DNA from: Myxococcales bacterium
GTDB lineage: Bacteria > Myxococcota_A > Polyangia > Polyangiales > Polyangiaceae
Direction of reading: 5' to 3'
NCBI GenBank assembly: GCA_021847645.1
Contig: JAJZQG010000007.1
Coordinates: forward strand, 1-64,000
Length of the DNA: 64,000 nucleotides
Part shown: positions 25,094-35,045 of the stretch, piece by piece
Position numbering within the stretch: the first letter of the stretch is position 1
How the letters are laid out: every line of letters begins with the position of its first letter
Made by a program: the position numbers and the translations under genes
Notes under the pieces: model-generated
Seen by the model: only the letters and a program-made list of their open reading frames with translations
The model's database searches: none
Told to the model about the DNA's origin: nothing

Positions 25094-25714
25094 TCACGGC
25101 TCGCTGGGCATCAACGCGATCGGGTTCGACGGTGCCCCCGCATGCACGGCGCCACCCCCCACCCAATAGTCGAACCGCGCCTCGTGCTGGCCGTCCAGCC
25201 ACGTCTCGAACTGCACGGTCGCGCCAGGATCCGTGTCGAAGTACACACCGTCCACGTCGTTCGACGTGGTCGCCACCAGCTCGAGGCCGTCGGTGTACTG
25301 GTAGACCGTGTCGCTTCCCTCGAGGTTCTGCTGCTGGATGTTGCCAAAGCTCGAGGTCGCCGGCACCGTGATCGACACGTCGTGCGCGCAGGGCAGGTTC
25401 GAGATCTTGGTGTCGCACGTCGTGTACACGTGCCAGGTGCCGCCCTTCGCGTACTCGATGAAGACGCCCACGCCTTCCCCAGGCGTGGTCTGGAGCGTCT
25501 GGTCCGCGTCGATCTGGGCGGTCACCACGTTCTGCGACGCGCCACCGCTGCCTCCCGAGCCAGCCGAGCCGCCCGAGCCAGCCGAGCCCGCAGCTCCGCC
25601 CCACGAGCAGCCATCCTGCGTCGATTCCACCACGCAGCCGCCCAGCGCGAGCGCTCCCGCGCCCATGAGCAACCACGTCCCAAGAGTCGTTCGGTCTCGC
25701 AAGCTGTCGAACAT
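25094..25714 (-). CDS. Small lipoprotein with Gly/Ser linker
   Basis: This is a 206-residue lipoprotein (LALGGC lipobox) followed by a GSAGSGGSGG linker of the type that recurs in myxobacterial surface proteins, then a compact beta-rich domain of ~140 residues. Two cysteines (TTCDTK, LPCAHD) probably form a disulfide. I do not recognise the domain. The ATG giving MFDSLRDR has GGAGGAG seven bases upstream and is preferred over upstream in-frame starts. Confidence 0.75.
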   Translation of the reverse strand: MFDSLRDRTTLGTWLLMGAGALALGGCVVESTQDGCSWGGAAGSAGSGGSAGSGGSGGASQNVVTAQIDADQTLQTTPGEGVGVFIEYAKGGTWHVYTTCDTKISNLPCAHDVSITVPATSSFGNIQQQNLEGSDTVYQYTDGLELVATTSNDVDGVYFDTDPGATVQFETWLDGQHEARFDYWVGGGAVHAGAPSNPIALMPSEP

Positions 25715-25763
25715 CGCTCCGCTCCTCCGCATGTTCGTCCCCAAGATGAAGTGGCCGCGTTCG

Positions 25764-27218
25764 CTACCGCCTGCCCCCGCGGCGGCCTCCCGTGGCCGGT
25801 GCAGCCGACGGCTTGTTCGACGGCCTCACCACGGCCGGAGCCGGGGCTGTCGGCGCGCGGAACTCGCCGCCCGGGCGATACGAGTTCTGATAAGGCATGA
25901 CCGGACCGCTCGAGCGCGGGTACGGCGCATACGACTGCCCCGAAGGCACGCGCGGCGCGTATGACGGTTGCCGGTACGATGGCTGGCCGTAGTTGTAGGA
26001 CGGCGGTCGATAGGACGGCTGGCCGTACGACGGCTGTCGGTACGACGGCTGGCCGTAGTTGTACGATGGCCTGCCCGCAGGCGGCGGAGATACCGTTGGT
26101 CGCTGCATCGCGGGCGCGGCCCGATAGGCAGGCGCGGGGGCCAACGGCTGGGCACGACGAATCGGAGCCACGGCTCGCGCGCCTTGGCCGCGGTAGGTGG
26201 GCGCGCTCACCGCAGATGCTCTCCCCGCGGGACTGGGTGCGATCGCGCTACGCCCGCCCGGCGACGGGGCCGAAGCACGTCGCCCGGATGCGTCGCCCGG
26301 TGCCGAGGACGAGCCCGCGGCCGGCCGAGCCGCCGCGACCGCGCGAGGCTCCGGATGAGCGGGGGTTCGCGGTATGGCGGACGCCGGAATGCGCGCCTCG
26401 CCCGCCGACGGCCCATGAGGATAGCCGCCGTGACCACGATGAGCTCCGTACGGCGGACGGTAGTAGTGCGTGTGCGCCGCCGCATCGTGCATGTGCGCAC
26501 CGATGATCACGTGGTGATACGGGTACGGATCGAAGATGTACGCCGTGTCGCAGAACACGTAGGGCGCCGGCGGCACGACCCACAGCGAAACCGCCACGCC
26601 ATCGTACCAGTAGTAGTCCGGCGGCATGGGCGCCCAGCCGATGTAGTCGTAGCCGGGATCGCCCACGCGCCACACCACCCACGCGGGCGCGTACTGTCGG
26701 CCCGGGATCCACGCCCACCCCGTGCCCGGAATCCACACCCAACGGCCGTAGTGGAACGTCGCCCAGCCCCACGAGTAGTCCGACACCCACAGCCAATCGC
26801 CACCATCGCTCAAGGCCCAGTGTCCCGATGTCACGTACGGCGCAAAGTCCGCTCCGACCTCCGCCGCGGCAGGCACCCAAACCACGCCGTACACCGGGTC
26901 TTGCACCCACGCCCCGTGCGGCGCCAGCTCATCGCGAAACGCCGTGAGCGCCGAGGGATCCGTGTCCGCATAGCCGCCGTCCGCGTTCGTGTAGGCCACC
27001 GGCCCGACAGGCTGCTCGGGCGGCTGCTGCACGGCCTCCATCGCAGGTGGCGGCGTGTCGACCGGCGCGGCCGCCGACTCGTCCTCCACCACCGCTTCGG
27101 GAGTCTCAGGATCTGCACCGGTTCCCACTGTAGCCGCGCACCCCGCCATGAACAGCGCGACTGCTGCCAGTGTGAACCTCAGAACACGCGTTCGCTGTAC
27201 CAGCATCCCTGCAAGCAT
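25764..27218 (-). CDS. DUF6600-type (YxWxP-like) lipoprotein with Tyr/Gln/Pro repeat tail
   Basis: This is a 484-residue lipoprotein (MAGC lipobox). Residues ~100-230 form the Trp/Tyr-rich DUF6600-like region, with YGVVWVP, WGWATFHYGRWVWIPG and GWAWIPGRQYAPAWV. The C-terminal ~200 residues are Ala/Pro/Arg-rich, with a repeat region of QPSYR/QPSYG units (~residues 385-425). AGGAG lies eight bases before the ATG. Its domain is associated with envelope proteins of unknown role. It is divergent from the OmpA/DUF4403 pair, with ~140 bp between start codons. Confidence 0.85.
   Translation of the reverse strand: MLAGMLVQRTRVLRFTLAAVALFMAGCAATVGTGADPETPEAVVEDESAAAPVDTPPPAMEAVQQPPEQPVGPVAYTNADGGYADTDPSALTAFRDELAPHGAWVQDPVYGVVWVPAAAEVGADFAPYVTSGHWALSDGGDWLWVSDYSWGWATFHYGRWVWIPGTGWAWIPGRQYAPAWVVWRVGDPGYDYIGWAPMPPDYYWYDGVAVSLWVVPPAPYVFCDTAYIFDPYPYHHVIIGAHMHDAAAHTHYYRPPYGAHRGHGGYPHGPSAGEARIPASAIPRTPAHPEPRAVAAARPAAGSSSAPGDASGRRASAPSPGGRSAIAPSPAGRASAVSAPTYRGQGARAVAPIRRAQPLAPAPAYRAAPAMQRPTVSPPPAGRPSYNYGQPSYRQPSYGQPSYRPPSYNYGQPSYRQPSYAPRVPSGQSYAPYPRSSGPVMPYQNSYRPGGEFRAPTAPAPAVVRPSNKPSAAPATGGRRGGRR
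25965..26075 (-). repeat. Short in-frame tandem repeats coding QPSY units
   Basis: Inside the DUF6600 gene, units of 12-24 bp encoding Gln-Pro-Ser-Tyr-(Arg/Gly/Asn-Tyr-Gly) recur about seven times. The period is a multiple of three, so copy-number change would keep the frame. It is a likely site of length variation. Confidence 0.75.
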
Positions 27219-27357
27219 GATGCGTCTCCTGTGCTCATGCTACTCGCAATGTACGTGCCACAGGTTCGACTTTCTCCGGGCCGTTTCCATTCACTCGAAG
27301 CCCAATCAACCACGTAGCAGCCTTCCCCCTCGCACCAACCCGAGTATCCTGCCCGCC

Positions 27358-28935
27358 GTGCGTCTCGCCCCCTGGCTCGCCACCTCTCTTGCCTCGTGCC
27401 TGCTGCTCGTTGGCCCGGGTGCGCTCGCCGACGACGTGCAGACCGCGCGCTTCAGGCTTGACGCCCTGCAGCCAGCCTCCGCGCTCAGTCCGTTCTTCAG
27501 CGTAGAGGGCCCGGTTCGATCTAACGGGGACGTGCGTGATCGCTTCGGGATCGCCCTGCTGGCCTCGTATGCGCGTTCGCCGCTCACCGTCTACGCGCAA
27601 TCCGACGGCGACCGTCATCGGCTGGGAACGCCGGTCGCGAACGCGGTGTTCGCGCACCTGGTCGGCACGGCCGCGCTCACCGACAACGTGTTCCTCGATC
27701 TCGCGATGCCGTTGACGCTCGTGCAGACCGGACACGACGTAGTGTTCGGCACAACGCGCGTGGATGCGCCCAACCGGGCGGCGATCGGCGATATGCGCTT
27801 GGGCGCGCTGTGGCGCGGCGCGCTGTCCTCGCGGCTGGGCTGGCTCGCCGGCCTGCGGGCGTGGGCGCCGACCGGCGACAAGGACGCGTACGCGAGCGAC
27901 GGGCGGTTCCGAGCCGAGCTTCTGGCCGGCGGTACGCTGCGTACCGGCCGGACCCAGGCAGCGTGCACGATCGGCGGCTCGCCCACGTTCGTCGCGCCGC
28001 GCGCGGGAGATCGTCTGTACGTGGGGTGCGCGGCCAGCGTGCTGAGCATCGCGGGCGGCCCGTGGCTTGGCGGGGAGGCAGTCGCCAACGCCCTGCGCAT
28101 CGATCGCAACATCTCCACCGGCTCCGAGGTCGAGCTGTGGGCCACGGCCCACCAGCCCGCAGGACCGTTTCGCATGGGCCTGGGCGCCGGCCCGGGATTC
28201 GGCTCGTCCCCTGGAACGCCCGTGTTTCGCGCGATGGCCACGTTCGCCTGGGTCCCGTCGGCCAAGTCCGCGCCGCCCCTGCAAGCCGCGCCCCAGCCGC
28301 CGGACCCCGACATGGACGGCATCCGCGGAGCCCTCGACGCGTGCCCGCAGGAAGCAGGACCGCCGTCGCCCGATCCGTCGCAGAATGGCTGTCCGCACAA
28401 GGATACGGACGGCGACGGCATCGAGGATCGTCTCGACGATTGCCCTACACAGGCAGGCATGGCGAGCGACGTGAAGGGATCGAACGGTTGTCCAGATCGG
28501 GACAACGACCATGTGGCCGACGTGCACGATGCCTGTCCCGACGAGCCCGGTCGGGCGTCCGACGACCCGAAGCTGTCCGGCTGCCCCAAGCGCGCGCGAT
28601 TGCGTGGCGACCGGTTCGTCATCGATCCGCCGCTCACCGCGGCGTCCGATCACCCCGACACCGCCGCGGACGACGAGGCGCTGTGGGAGATCGCCTACGC
28701 GCTGCGATCGGCTCCGCAGATCCGGAAAGTCGCGATCGAGGTCAGGCTCCAGGCGCCCGAGCAGGACATCGACGCCGCGGCCGATCGAGCGATCGCGATC
28801 GCCAACGACCTGGTGAAGCGGCTGGTGGATCTCGGGGTCGATCGTTCGCGGCTCGATCCGGTGGGTGCCATCGCGGATACTCCGGGGGTCGTGGTCCGCG
28901 TGGTCGAGTCGGCGGATGCGGCGCCCCACCGATGA
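27358..28935 (+). CDS. Outer-membrane protein with thrombospondin type-3 repeats and degenerate OmpA-like end
   Basis: This is a 525-residue exported protein. The N-terminal signal peptide ends at GALADD. A ~250-residue beta-barrel-like region (alternating strands, ADTYAQ-type motifs) is followed by three TSP3 calcium-binding repeats of the form DxDGDGIxDxxDxCP around residues 320-400. The last ~120 residues resemble an OmpA C-terminal domain, but the peptidoglycan-binding GHTD-type loop is not recognisable. The start is a GTG, chosen because the signal peptide follows directly; the frame is open further upstream but overlaps the divergent promoter. It overlaps the next gene by ATGA. Confidence 0.8.
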   Translation: MRLAPWLATSLASCLLLVGPGALADDVQTARFRLDALQPASALSPFFSVEGPVRSNGDVRDRFGIALLASYARSPLTVYAQSDGDRHRLGTPVANAVFAHLVGTAALTDNVFLDLAMPLTLVQTGHDVVFGTTRVDAPNRAAIGDMRLGALWRGALSSRLGWLAGLRAWAPTGDKDAYASDGRFRAELLAGGTLRTGRTQAACTIGGSPTFVAPRAGDRLYVGCAASVLSIAGGPWLGGEAVANALRIDRNISTGSEVELWATAHQPAGPFRMGLGAGPGFGSSPGTPVFRAMATFAWVPSAKSAPPLQAAPQPPDPDMDGIRGALDACPQEAGPPSPDPSQNGCPHKDTDGDGIEDRLDDCPTQAGMASDVKGSNGCPDRDNDHVADVHDACPDEPGRASDDPKLSGCPKRARLRGDRFVIDPPLTAASDHPDTAADDEALWEIAYALRSAPQIRKVAIEVRLQAPEQDIDAAADRAIAIANDLVKRLVDLGVDRSRLDPVGAIADTPGVVVRVVESADAAPHR

Positions 28936-30344
28936 CACGTCCAAGGCCTTCGCACGCAGCTCGCTCGCTCGCCGCTCTCGGAGCGGGCGCGCTGCTGTGC
29001 GCGTGCGGATCGGTCGCCCCGCCCAGGCCGCCCCCTGCTCCTGCTGCGCCCGACCAGCACGCGTGCGCCGAGCGATTTCCCGCCTCGGCCGTGCCCGCGA
29101 TTCGCCCCGCGCCCGCCCTCGACCTTCCCTTGTCCACCGTGGTCGCCAACGTCGCGTTCGACGTCGACGCGCTGGCCCGCCGCCTGTCGCGCGAGGTGCC
29201 GCCGCGCGTGGCCTCGGCCCGCGACATCGACGCCGGCATCGCCGGCCGCTTGTCATACGACATCGATCGGACGCCGTTCACCGTCTCGCTCGCGGGCGAT
29301 CGGGTGCAGGTCGAGACGCAGCTCACCGCGCACGCGGAGCTGTGCAAGCCCCTGGGCATCCTCGGCTGCGTGCCGTACACAGGCTGCAACCCGGCTGCGC
29401 ACGCCGTGGCCGCGGTGCCGCTGATCCTGCGCGACGACTACTCGATTGGCCCGGCCAGCGCGTTCATCGCGGTCACCCGCCCGTGCCTGCTCACCTCGCT
29501 GTCGCTCGACGCCACCCCGCGCATCCAGAGCGGCGCGGACCAGCAGGCGCGACGCATCCGCGCGCGCATCAACGCGATGCTGCCGTCGTTCGAGCCCGGG
29601 GCGCGGGCGCTGTGGAACGCGATGGGCGTGGTGGTTCCCCTGGGCCTGCAGTCGCGGCTGCGCATCGAGCCCGAGCAGGTGGTGCAGGGCCAGCCCACGA
29701 TGAGCGACCACCATGTCTCGATCCCGCTGGGCGTGCGCGGACGGCTGCTCATCGAGTCGCGCGAGAGCGCGTCGGGGCCGAGGCCCGCGCTGCCCCACCC
29801 GGTGCTCGAGCCCGGCCTTGCGGCGGGCGTGAGCCTGGACGTGCCGGTCGAAGTGGATTCCGAGTCCGCCAGCGCGAGCGTGTTTCGCACCATGCCGTCG
29901 CACCCGATCGATACGGACGACGACGAGCTGGCCCTGGCGGCGTTGCGGGTGCGCACCGACGAGCGCGGGGTCGTGCTGATTGCCTCCTTGGCCGGTCGCG
30001 TATGCGGCGATGTCGCGTTCCTGGCGCGTCCGGTCTTCGACCTGCGCGAGAGCCGGATTCGCTTCGAGTACGTCCAGCCGATGGAGCGGTCGGCCGCGGG
30101 GCACGCGAGGCGCCTACAGGCGGTGGCGGCGGCGATACAGCGGTATGCAAGTGTGGAGTTGCCGGTTGACGTTCAGTCGGTGCCCGAGGGGCTGGAGCGG
30201 GCAGTGAGTCTGGTACGGCAGTCGTCGGGGCCGGACGTCATCGTGCATACGGAGCCGGCGAAGGTGGCAGAGGTGAAGGCCACGCCGGGGGGGATTGCGG
30301 TGATTGTTCAGGTGAGGGGAACGGCGGATGTGGTGGTGAGGTAA
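28932..30344 (+). CDS. DUF4403 family lipoprotein
   Basis: This is a 470-residue protein coupled by ATGA to the OmpA-like gene. A signal peptide ending LLCAC suggests a lipoprotein. The body has the DUF4403 pattern of two related halves. Recognisable segments are LSTVVANVAFDVDALARRL, DRVQVETQLTAHAELC, the paired-repeat middle, and a C-terminal LTFDL-like segment with VFDLRESRIRFEYVQP. DUF4403 has no proven function; lipid binding of a TULIP-like kind is speculation. The last ~37 codons have a degraded copy 4.4 kb downstream. Confidence 0.85.
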   Translation: MTRPRPSHAARSLAALGAGALLCACGSVAPPRPPPAPAAPDQHACAERFPASAVPAIRPAPALDLPLSTVVANVAFDVDALARRLSREVPPRVASARDIDAGIAGRLSYDIDRTPFTVSLAGDRVQVETQLTAHAELCKPLGILGCVPYTGCNPAAHAVAAVPLILRDDYSIGPASAFIAVTRPCLLTSLSLDATPRIQSGADQQARRIRARINAMLPSFEPGARALWNAMGVVVPLGLQSRLRIEPEQVVQGQPTMSDHHVSIPLGVRGRLLIESRESASGPRPALPHPVLEPGLAAGVSLDVPVEVDSESASASVFRTMPSHPIDTDDDELALAALRVRTDERGVVLIASLAGRVCGDVAFLARPVFDLRESRIRFEYVQPMERSAAGHARRLQAVAAAIQRYASVELPVDVQSVPEGLERAVSLVRQSSGPDVIVHTEPAKVAEVKATPGGIAVIVQVRGTADVVVR

Positions 30345-31271
30345 GGTGGAGCGTAACCCCCCAGGTAACTGATTGGCGCGCAACAACTAGGAACAGGAAC
30401 GCGGACAGAGAGCACGGAATGATCCCCAGCGCGAGTCTTCGAACGCTGGCCAAGTCGCGCCCCTGGGCCCGCACGAGCGGCGCCGCTACCGCAGGCCATG
30501 ACGGCGGTCGCATCGGGCTCATTCGCTGTTCGAATTCGCATTCAGCGCTGCTCGTTGCGGGTTCTCCGGGGCCTTTCCCGCTCACAGATACGCCCCCAGA
30601 CAAACCGCGGGTGAGCTGCTCGGGGCGGGCGCTTGGATTCGCAACTTACGCGCAGGGTCACGCATGATCACGCGTGGCAAGGACCACTCCTGCAGGTCCC
30701 ACGGAGCTGTCGATACTCCGATCTTCACGGCCGAAGACGCGGCATCACCGCCGCACATCCTTGGATCGGAGGAAAGACGGGCTGGCAAGAAGCACGACAC
30801 GTCCGCCGAAGTCGCGGTCGGCCCATCCAATAGCTGAGTCGAGCGCGTTGCCGGCCCCATCGCCTCGCCCACATGTCGATCCCCTCTCCTGGAGGTCGAA
30901 ACACACGCATCCACCAGTGAACGGGGTCGATCCGGCCCCCTGAGGGACCTCATCAAGACGTTCACGGGCTCGTTTGGGGCTCCGGGAGAGGGCATACGCG
31001 AGTGGATCGGGCGCGTTGGCGCTCCGGGAAGCCGGATGCACGGCTGAATGCGGCCATTCGCGGCTTCGGGCATCGTGTCCCACAACCGAATCCCGTGGAG
31101 GCTGCACATGGGCCGGGCATCCGACGTGCGGCCATGGCTACCGTCTTGCGCCTTGCCGCGTCCGATGGAAAGCACGACGTCCACGGGCCGACGCCAGGGC
31201 GGGGGCACGCGTGCGCCGTCATGCAGGTGAGGGGAAGGCCGGCCGGCCGTGGAGCCCCTGGTCGGGGGCTG
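30345..31271. other. 927-bp gene-free convergent region with relics
   Basis: I see no supported gene here. The two flanking genes converge. The left part (30345-30900) shows no recognisable coding or RNA feature. The right part holds a degenerate 42-bp tandem repeat, described separately. Base composition is somewhat lower in GC at 30380-30420. The length and lack of coding are consistent with a decayed accessory segment. Confidence 0.5.
30906..31073 (-). repeat. Four degenerate 42-bp tandem repeats
   Basis: Read on the minus strand from 31073, four 42-bp units (31073-31032, 31031-30990, 30989-30948, 30947-30906) encode related 14-residue blocks: MPEAANGRIQPCIR, LPGAPTRPIHSRMP, SPGAPNEPVNVLMR and SLRGPDRPRSLVDA. 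Units 2 and 3 are the most alike, sharing CCCGGAGC. No plausible gene contains them. They look like a decayed minisatellite or REP-like array. The 42-bp period is exactly twice the 21-bp period of the array near 3.5 kb. Confidence 0.55.
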
Positions 31272-34200
31272 TCAGTTGACCGCGACGCACTTGTTGTTGA
31301 GACACACCTGCGGCGATGGGCATGTGCTGCAGTCCAGGGAGCTGCCACAGCCGTCGGGGTAGAAGCCGCACTGGGCCGCGGCCTTCAGACATGTGGTGGG
31401 AATGCAGGTGCCAGGCGGGCAATCCGGGCATGTCAACACGCCACCGCAGCCGTCGCCCTGCGGCCCGCATCGTCCACCGCAATCCAGCGGCGTGCAGCTC
31501 GCGCCGCCGTCGCACGGGCCGCAGTCGAGCGTACCGCCGCAGCCATCGCCCGCCTGCCCGCACGTCACACCGAGCGCCGCGCACGTGGTCGGGACGCATT
31601 GCACAGCACCGCATTGCCCGGGCACGCCCAGGCCGCCGCAGGTCTCCGGCGCGACGCACGTGCCGCAGTCCAGGGTGCCGCCGCAACCGTCGGCCCAGAA
31701 CCCGCACGAATAGCCGAGCGAGGCGCAGGTCGCGGCCGTGCAGCTGCCGGAGCCGCACACGCCGGGCGTTCCTCCGCCACCGCAGGTCTGCGGGTCCGTG
31801 CAGGTTCCGCAGTTCAGGCTCGAGCCGCAGCCGTCCGACCAGAATCCGCAGTTGTAGCCAAGCTGTGCGCAGGTGGTGGCCGTACAGCTCGATCCCGCGC
31901 ACTTCCCGCCCGTGCTGCAGACCTGACCCGACGGGCACGTGCCGCAGCTCGTAATCACGCCTCCGCAGCCGTCCGGTGCCGGCCCGCACTGGATGCCCTG
32001 GTCCGCACACGTCAGGGGCACGCACGCCGGCAGCGGCTGGGACTCGTCGCAGACCTGGGAGGCCAGGTCGAAGAACATGAACTCCAGCGCCTTTTCCTGC
32101 GGGCTCATCGTCGTCGTCTTGCATTCGCTGGGGAACGACGTGCCCTTGTCCCCCGACGAGACGTGGATGTCGCTGAAGATGAAGCGCCCGCACTGATCGG
32201 CGGGAGACAGCCCCACCGGCGTGTTGAACGTCATGTACTCCGTGGCGTGCGGGATGTTGGTGAGCGCCGGATACAGCCGCGCGTTCTCGGCATAGATCCA
32301 CTCGAGCACGCGGGACGGGTCGTAGCTCGCCACGCTGTTCTTGGCGTCGAACACGTCGAGGTCCCCCGCGGTGGTCGAGGCCCCGACCGTGACCAGCCAG
32401 TTGGCGAGCGCCGAGCCCTTGGGGAACGAGGTGACGATCTTCTCGGGCACCGTGGTCGACAGGGTGCTCGAGAGCATGCCGGGGGATGGGTAGATCCACG
32501 TCGCCAGAGTGCTCCAGGCGCCGTTCCCGGTACCGTTGGAGTTGGCGCTCACCCAGTAGTGGTGATAGTGCGAGGCGAACACGCGGCCGCCGACATTCAT
32601 GTAGTCATACATGGCCTTGAGAGCGGAGGCGGGTTTGGTGGACGGGTACGTGTCGCCCTCGCACGAGAGCAGCACGACATCGTATTTCTGAAGGCTGGGC
32701 AGGTCGGCCCAGAGCGTGGTGGAAGCAGGGAAGTTAGCGCCGCCCAACGCAGCATCGTACTTGCCGGGCGCCTGATTGGAGCCGGTCGACGGCTGGCCCT
32801 TGAACAAGTTGACCCGACCCGTGCCCGTGGGGTTCGTAAACTCGCTGTCCTTGATGCCAATCTTGCGCAGCAGGCACTCGAGCGTATCGTAGCCGCCGGT
32901 GCTCAGCGCGATCTTCGGGATATCCCCTTCCGCCTTCGTGCTGGGCAGATGAGTCAGGGACGGGGCAACCACCGTGTCCCCGCATTGCGTCGTCGTCACC
33001 TTGATCTGGCGACGCCACCTGCCGATCTGGATGACGACCGGGATGTCCACGCCCACGGGCATGTTGCCGAGCTTGAACTTGCCGGTCGCGTCGGTAATGG
33101 TGGTGACCAGCGGCAGGCCCGAGAGGGCCGCGCCGCACTTGTCGCACGTCGCCCCATCCGTGAACGCGGCCGGCGTGCCGTTTGGCACGTAGACGTACAC
33201 GTTGGGGAGCGGACGCAGTCCTGCCGGGTCGTAGACCGTACCGCTGACGGAGGTGGTACCAGACGGGCAGGTGACCTGCTGGCATTGCAGGTTGATGCAC
33301 GTATTGCCCGAACCGCACTTGTTGGGGCCGCCGCCTCCGCAGAACTGTCCGGTGGGGCACGTACCGCAATTCGCCGTCAATCCGCCGCAACCGTCGGACT
33401 GCTGGCCGCACGTGCCGGCCGGCAGGCTCGCGCAGGTCAGAGGTGTACACGTGGGGGCGCCGCCGCAGACGTTGGGCACCCCGCCGCAACCGCAACAGTT
33501 CCCCCCGGTGCACGTGCCGCAGCTCGCCGTCAGACCGCCGCACCCGTCGCTGGCAACACCGCAGTTGGCACCGAGGTCTTGACAGGTCTTCGGAACGCAG
33601 GCCGGAGGGGCGCCGCCGCACTTGCTGGCAATTCCTCCACAGCCGCAGCACTCGGGCGCACTGCAGGTTCCGCAGCTCGCCGTCAGGCCACCGCAGCCGT
33701 CGCTCACCGGTCCGCAGCTCGCACCCCAATCGGCGCAGCTCTTCTTGACGCAGGGCGGGATCGTGCTGCCGCAAACATTGGGCTGACCCCGCCACCGCAG
33801 ATGTCGCCCGGGGTGGTGCAATCGCCGCACTGTGCTAGAGCCCCGCACCCGTCCGCGACAGGCCCGCAGTTGTAGCCCATCTCGGCACACGTCTTGGGCG
33901 TGCACGCCGTGCCCCCGCAAACGTTGGGCGTTCCTCCGCCGCCACAGGTCTGCGGAGGGTCGCACGTGCCACAATCCATCAGCCCTCCGCACCCGTCGCC
34001 TTGCTCCCCGCACGACGCCCCCACCTGCGCGCAGCTCAGCTTGTTGCATGGCCCTTGCCCGCACTTGCTCGGGCCCCCTCCTCCGCAGTACGCGGGCAAC
34101 GTGCACTCGCCGCAGTCGATCGTGTTCCCGCACCCGTCGGATTGAATCCCGCAGTCGACCCCGAGGTCCTGGCAGCTCTTCGGCACGCAGCCCTGAGCAT

Positions 34201-34376
34201 CCACTTGCAGCAAGCTGTCGGTGGATCCGTCGCCCACGCTGACGTCCTGGGACCCGGAGTCGCTATCTATCCCCCTGCGTGGTGTTCGCCGAGCTGGACG
34301 TGCCCGCTGCGCACCCGGCGACAACCTGCGACAAGGTGATGGCCACCCCCAGGCACGACTTGCTGAACCTTGTCAT
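31272..34376 (-). pseudogene. Giant cysteine-repeat lipoprotein broken by two frameshifts
   Basis: Joined across two frameshifts, this encodes a ~1030-residue lipoprotein. The start (ATG with GGAGG just upstream) gives MTRFSKSC, a signal sequence and the lipobox VAGC. About six ~45-residue repeats of the form C-x-x-x-T/S-C...DGCGG...CGTC...CGGGGxPNVCG follow. A central ~370-residue domain comes next, with a carboxypeptidase-regulatory-like beta-sandwich (TSVSGTVYDPAGLRPLPNV) and an alpha/beta segment with YDVVLLSCEGD and GGRVFASHYHHYW. About six more Cys repeats close the protein. The frame shifts at a C5 run (34271-34275) and a C4 run (33787-33790). Removing one base at the first and adding one at the second restores the repeat pattern, including CGGGGQPNVCG. 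Either the gene is decayed or phase-variable, or the sequence has homopolymer errors. Confidence 0.8.
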
Positions 34377-34638
34377 GAACCCTCCGAATCCCCAGCTGCA
34401 AACACGAGCACGGCGTGGATCCCGCCGCCGAATCAGAAACTCGAGCGCACGAGATCCCATAACTGTACCCGATCTCGCGCGGCTGTCCACGGGCAACCGC
34501 CGGATCACGCGAGGGGCAAGCCTCGAGGCCGCGGCGGATCGGCTCCGCGGCCCGAGCGATGAGCACGGTGCGCCAGAGGCGATCGGGGATCCCACGACGC
34601 AGTTCCACCCGTGGCGCATCCGCGGCGGCGTCTCGACG
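34377..34638. other. Upstream region of the cysteine-repeat gene
   Basis: These ~260 bases should hold the promoter of the minus-strand lipoprotein. Apart from the GGAGG ribosome-binding site next to its start codon, I find no convincing -35/-10 pair, and no gene on either strand. Confidence 0.35.
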
Positions 34639-34748
34639 GTCAGCCCGGTGCGGCCGTCGCCGGGCCGGACGTTATCGCGCATACGGGGCCGGCGAAGGTG
34701 GCAGACGTGAAGGCGACGCCGAGGGCGACAGCGGTGATTGTGAGGGTG
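34639..34748 (+). pseudogene. Relic of a DUF4403 gene 3' end
   Basis: This stretch aligns to the end of the intact DUF4403 gene. Positions 34661-34748 match 30230-30317 at 76 of 88 bases without gaps, and the similarity extends ~22 bases further left across a one-base gap. In frame it reads GPDVIAHTGPAKVADVKATP against GPDVIVHTEPAKVAEVKATP in the intact protein. The rest of the gene is absent and no start or ribosome-binding site is present. It is a fragment left by duplication plus deletion or by recombination. Confidence 0.8.
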
Positions 34749-35045
34749 AGGAGGAGAGCCGATCGCGCCACGTCGGTGGCCCGGCCCACTGTCACCTACG
34801 CGCCTCGCTCCCCGGGGCTGAATGCCAATCCACGGAAGGTGTGATATGCGCGAGAACTGGCATCCAAGACGCAGTCGAGCGCATGCGTTACGCTGGCCAT
34901 TCCACCTGAGCGCCCCTCATCGACAGTGTTCGGAACGGCGGCCGGCCCGTCGAGGCGCTGGGCCGAGAGAGGGGACAAGGTCGCCGCACCCAGCGGCATC
35001 GGGACGCCTCGAGGTTGGCCGCTCGACGGGCCCGGTTCTGCGAGG

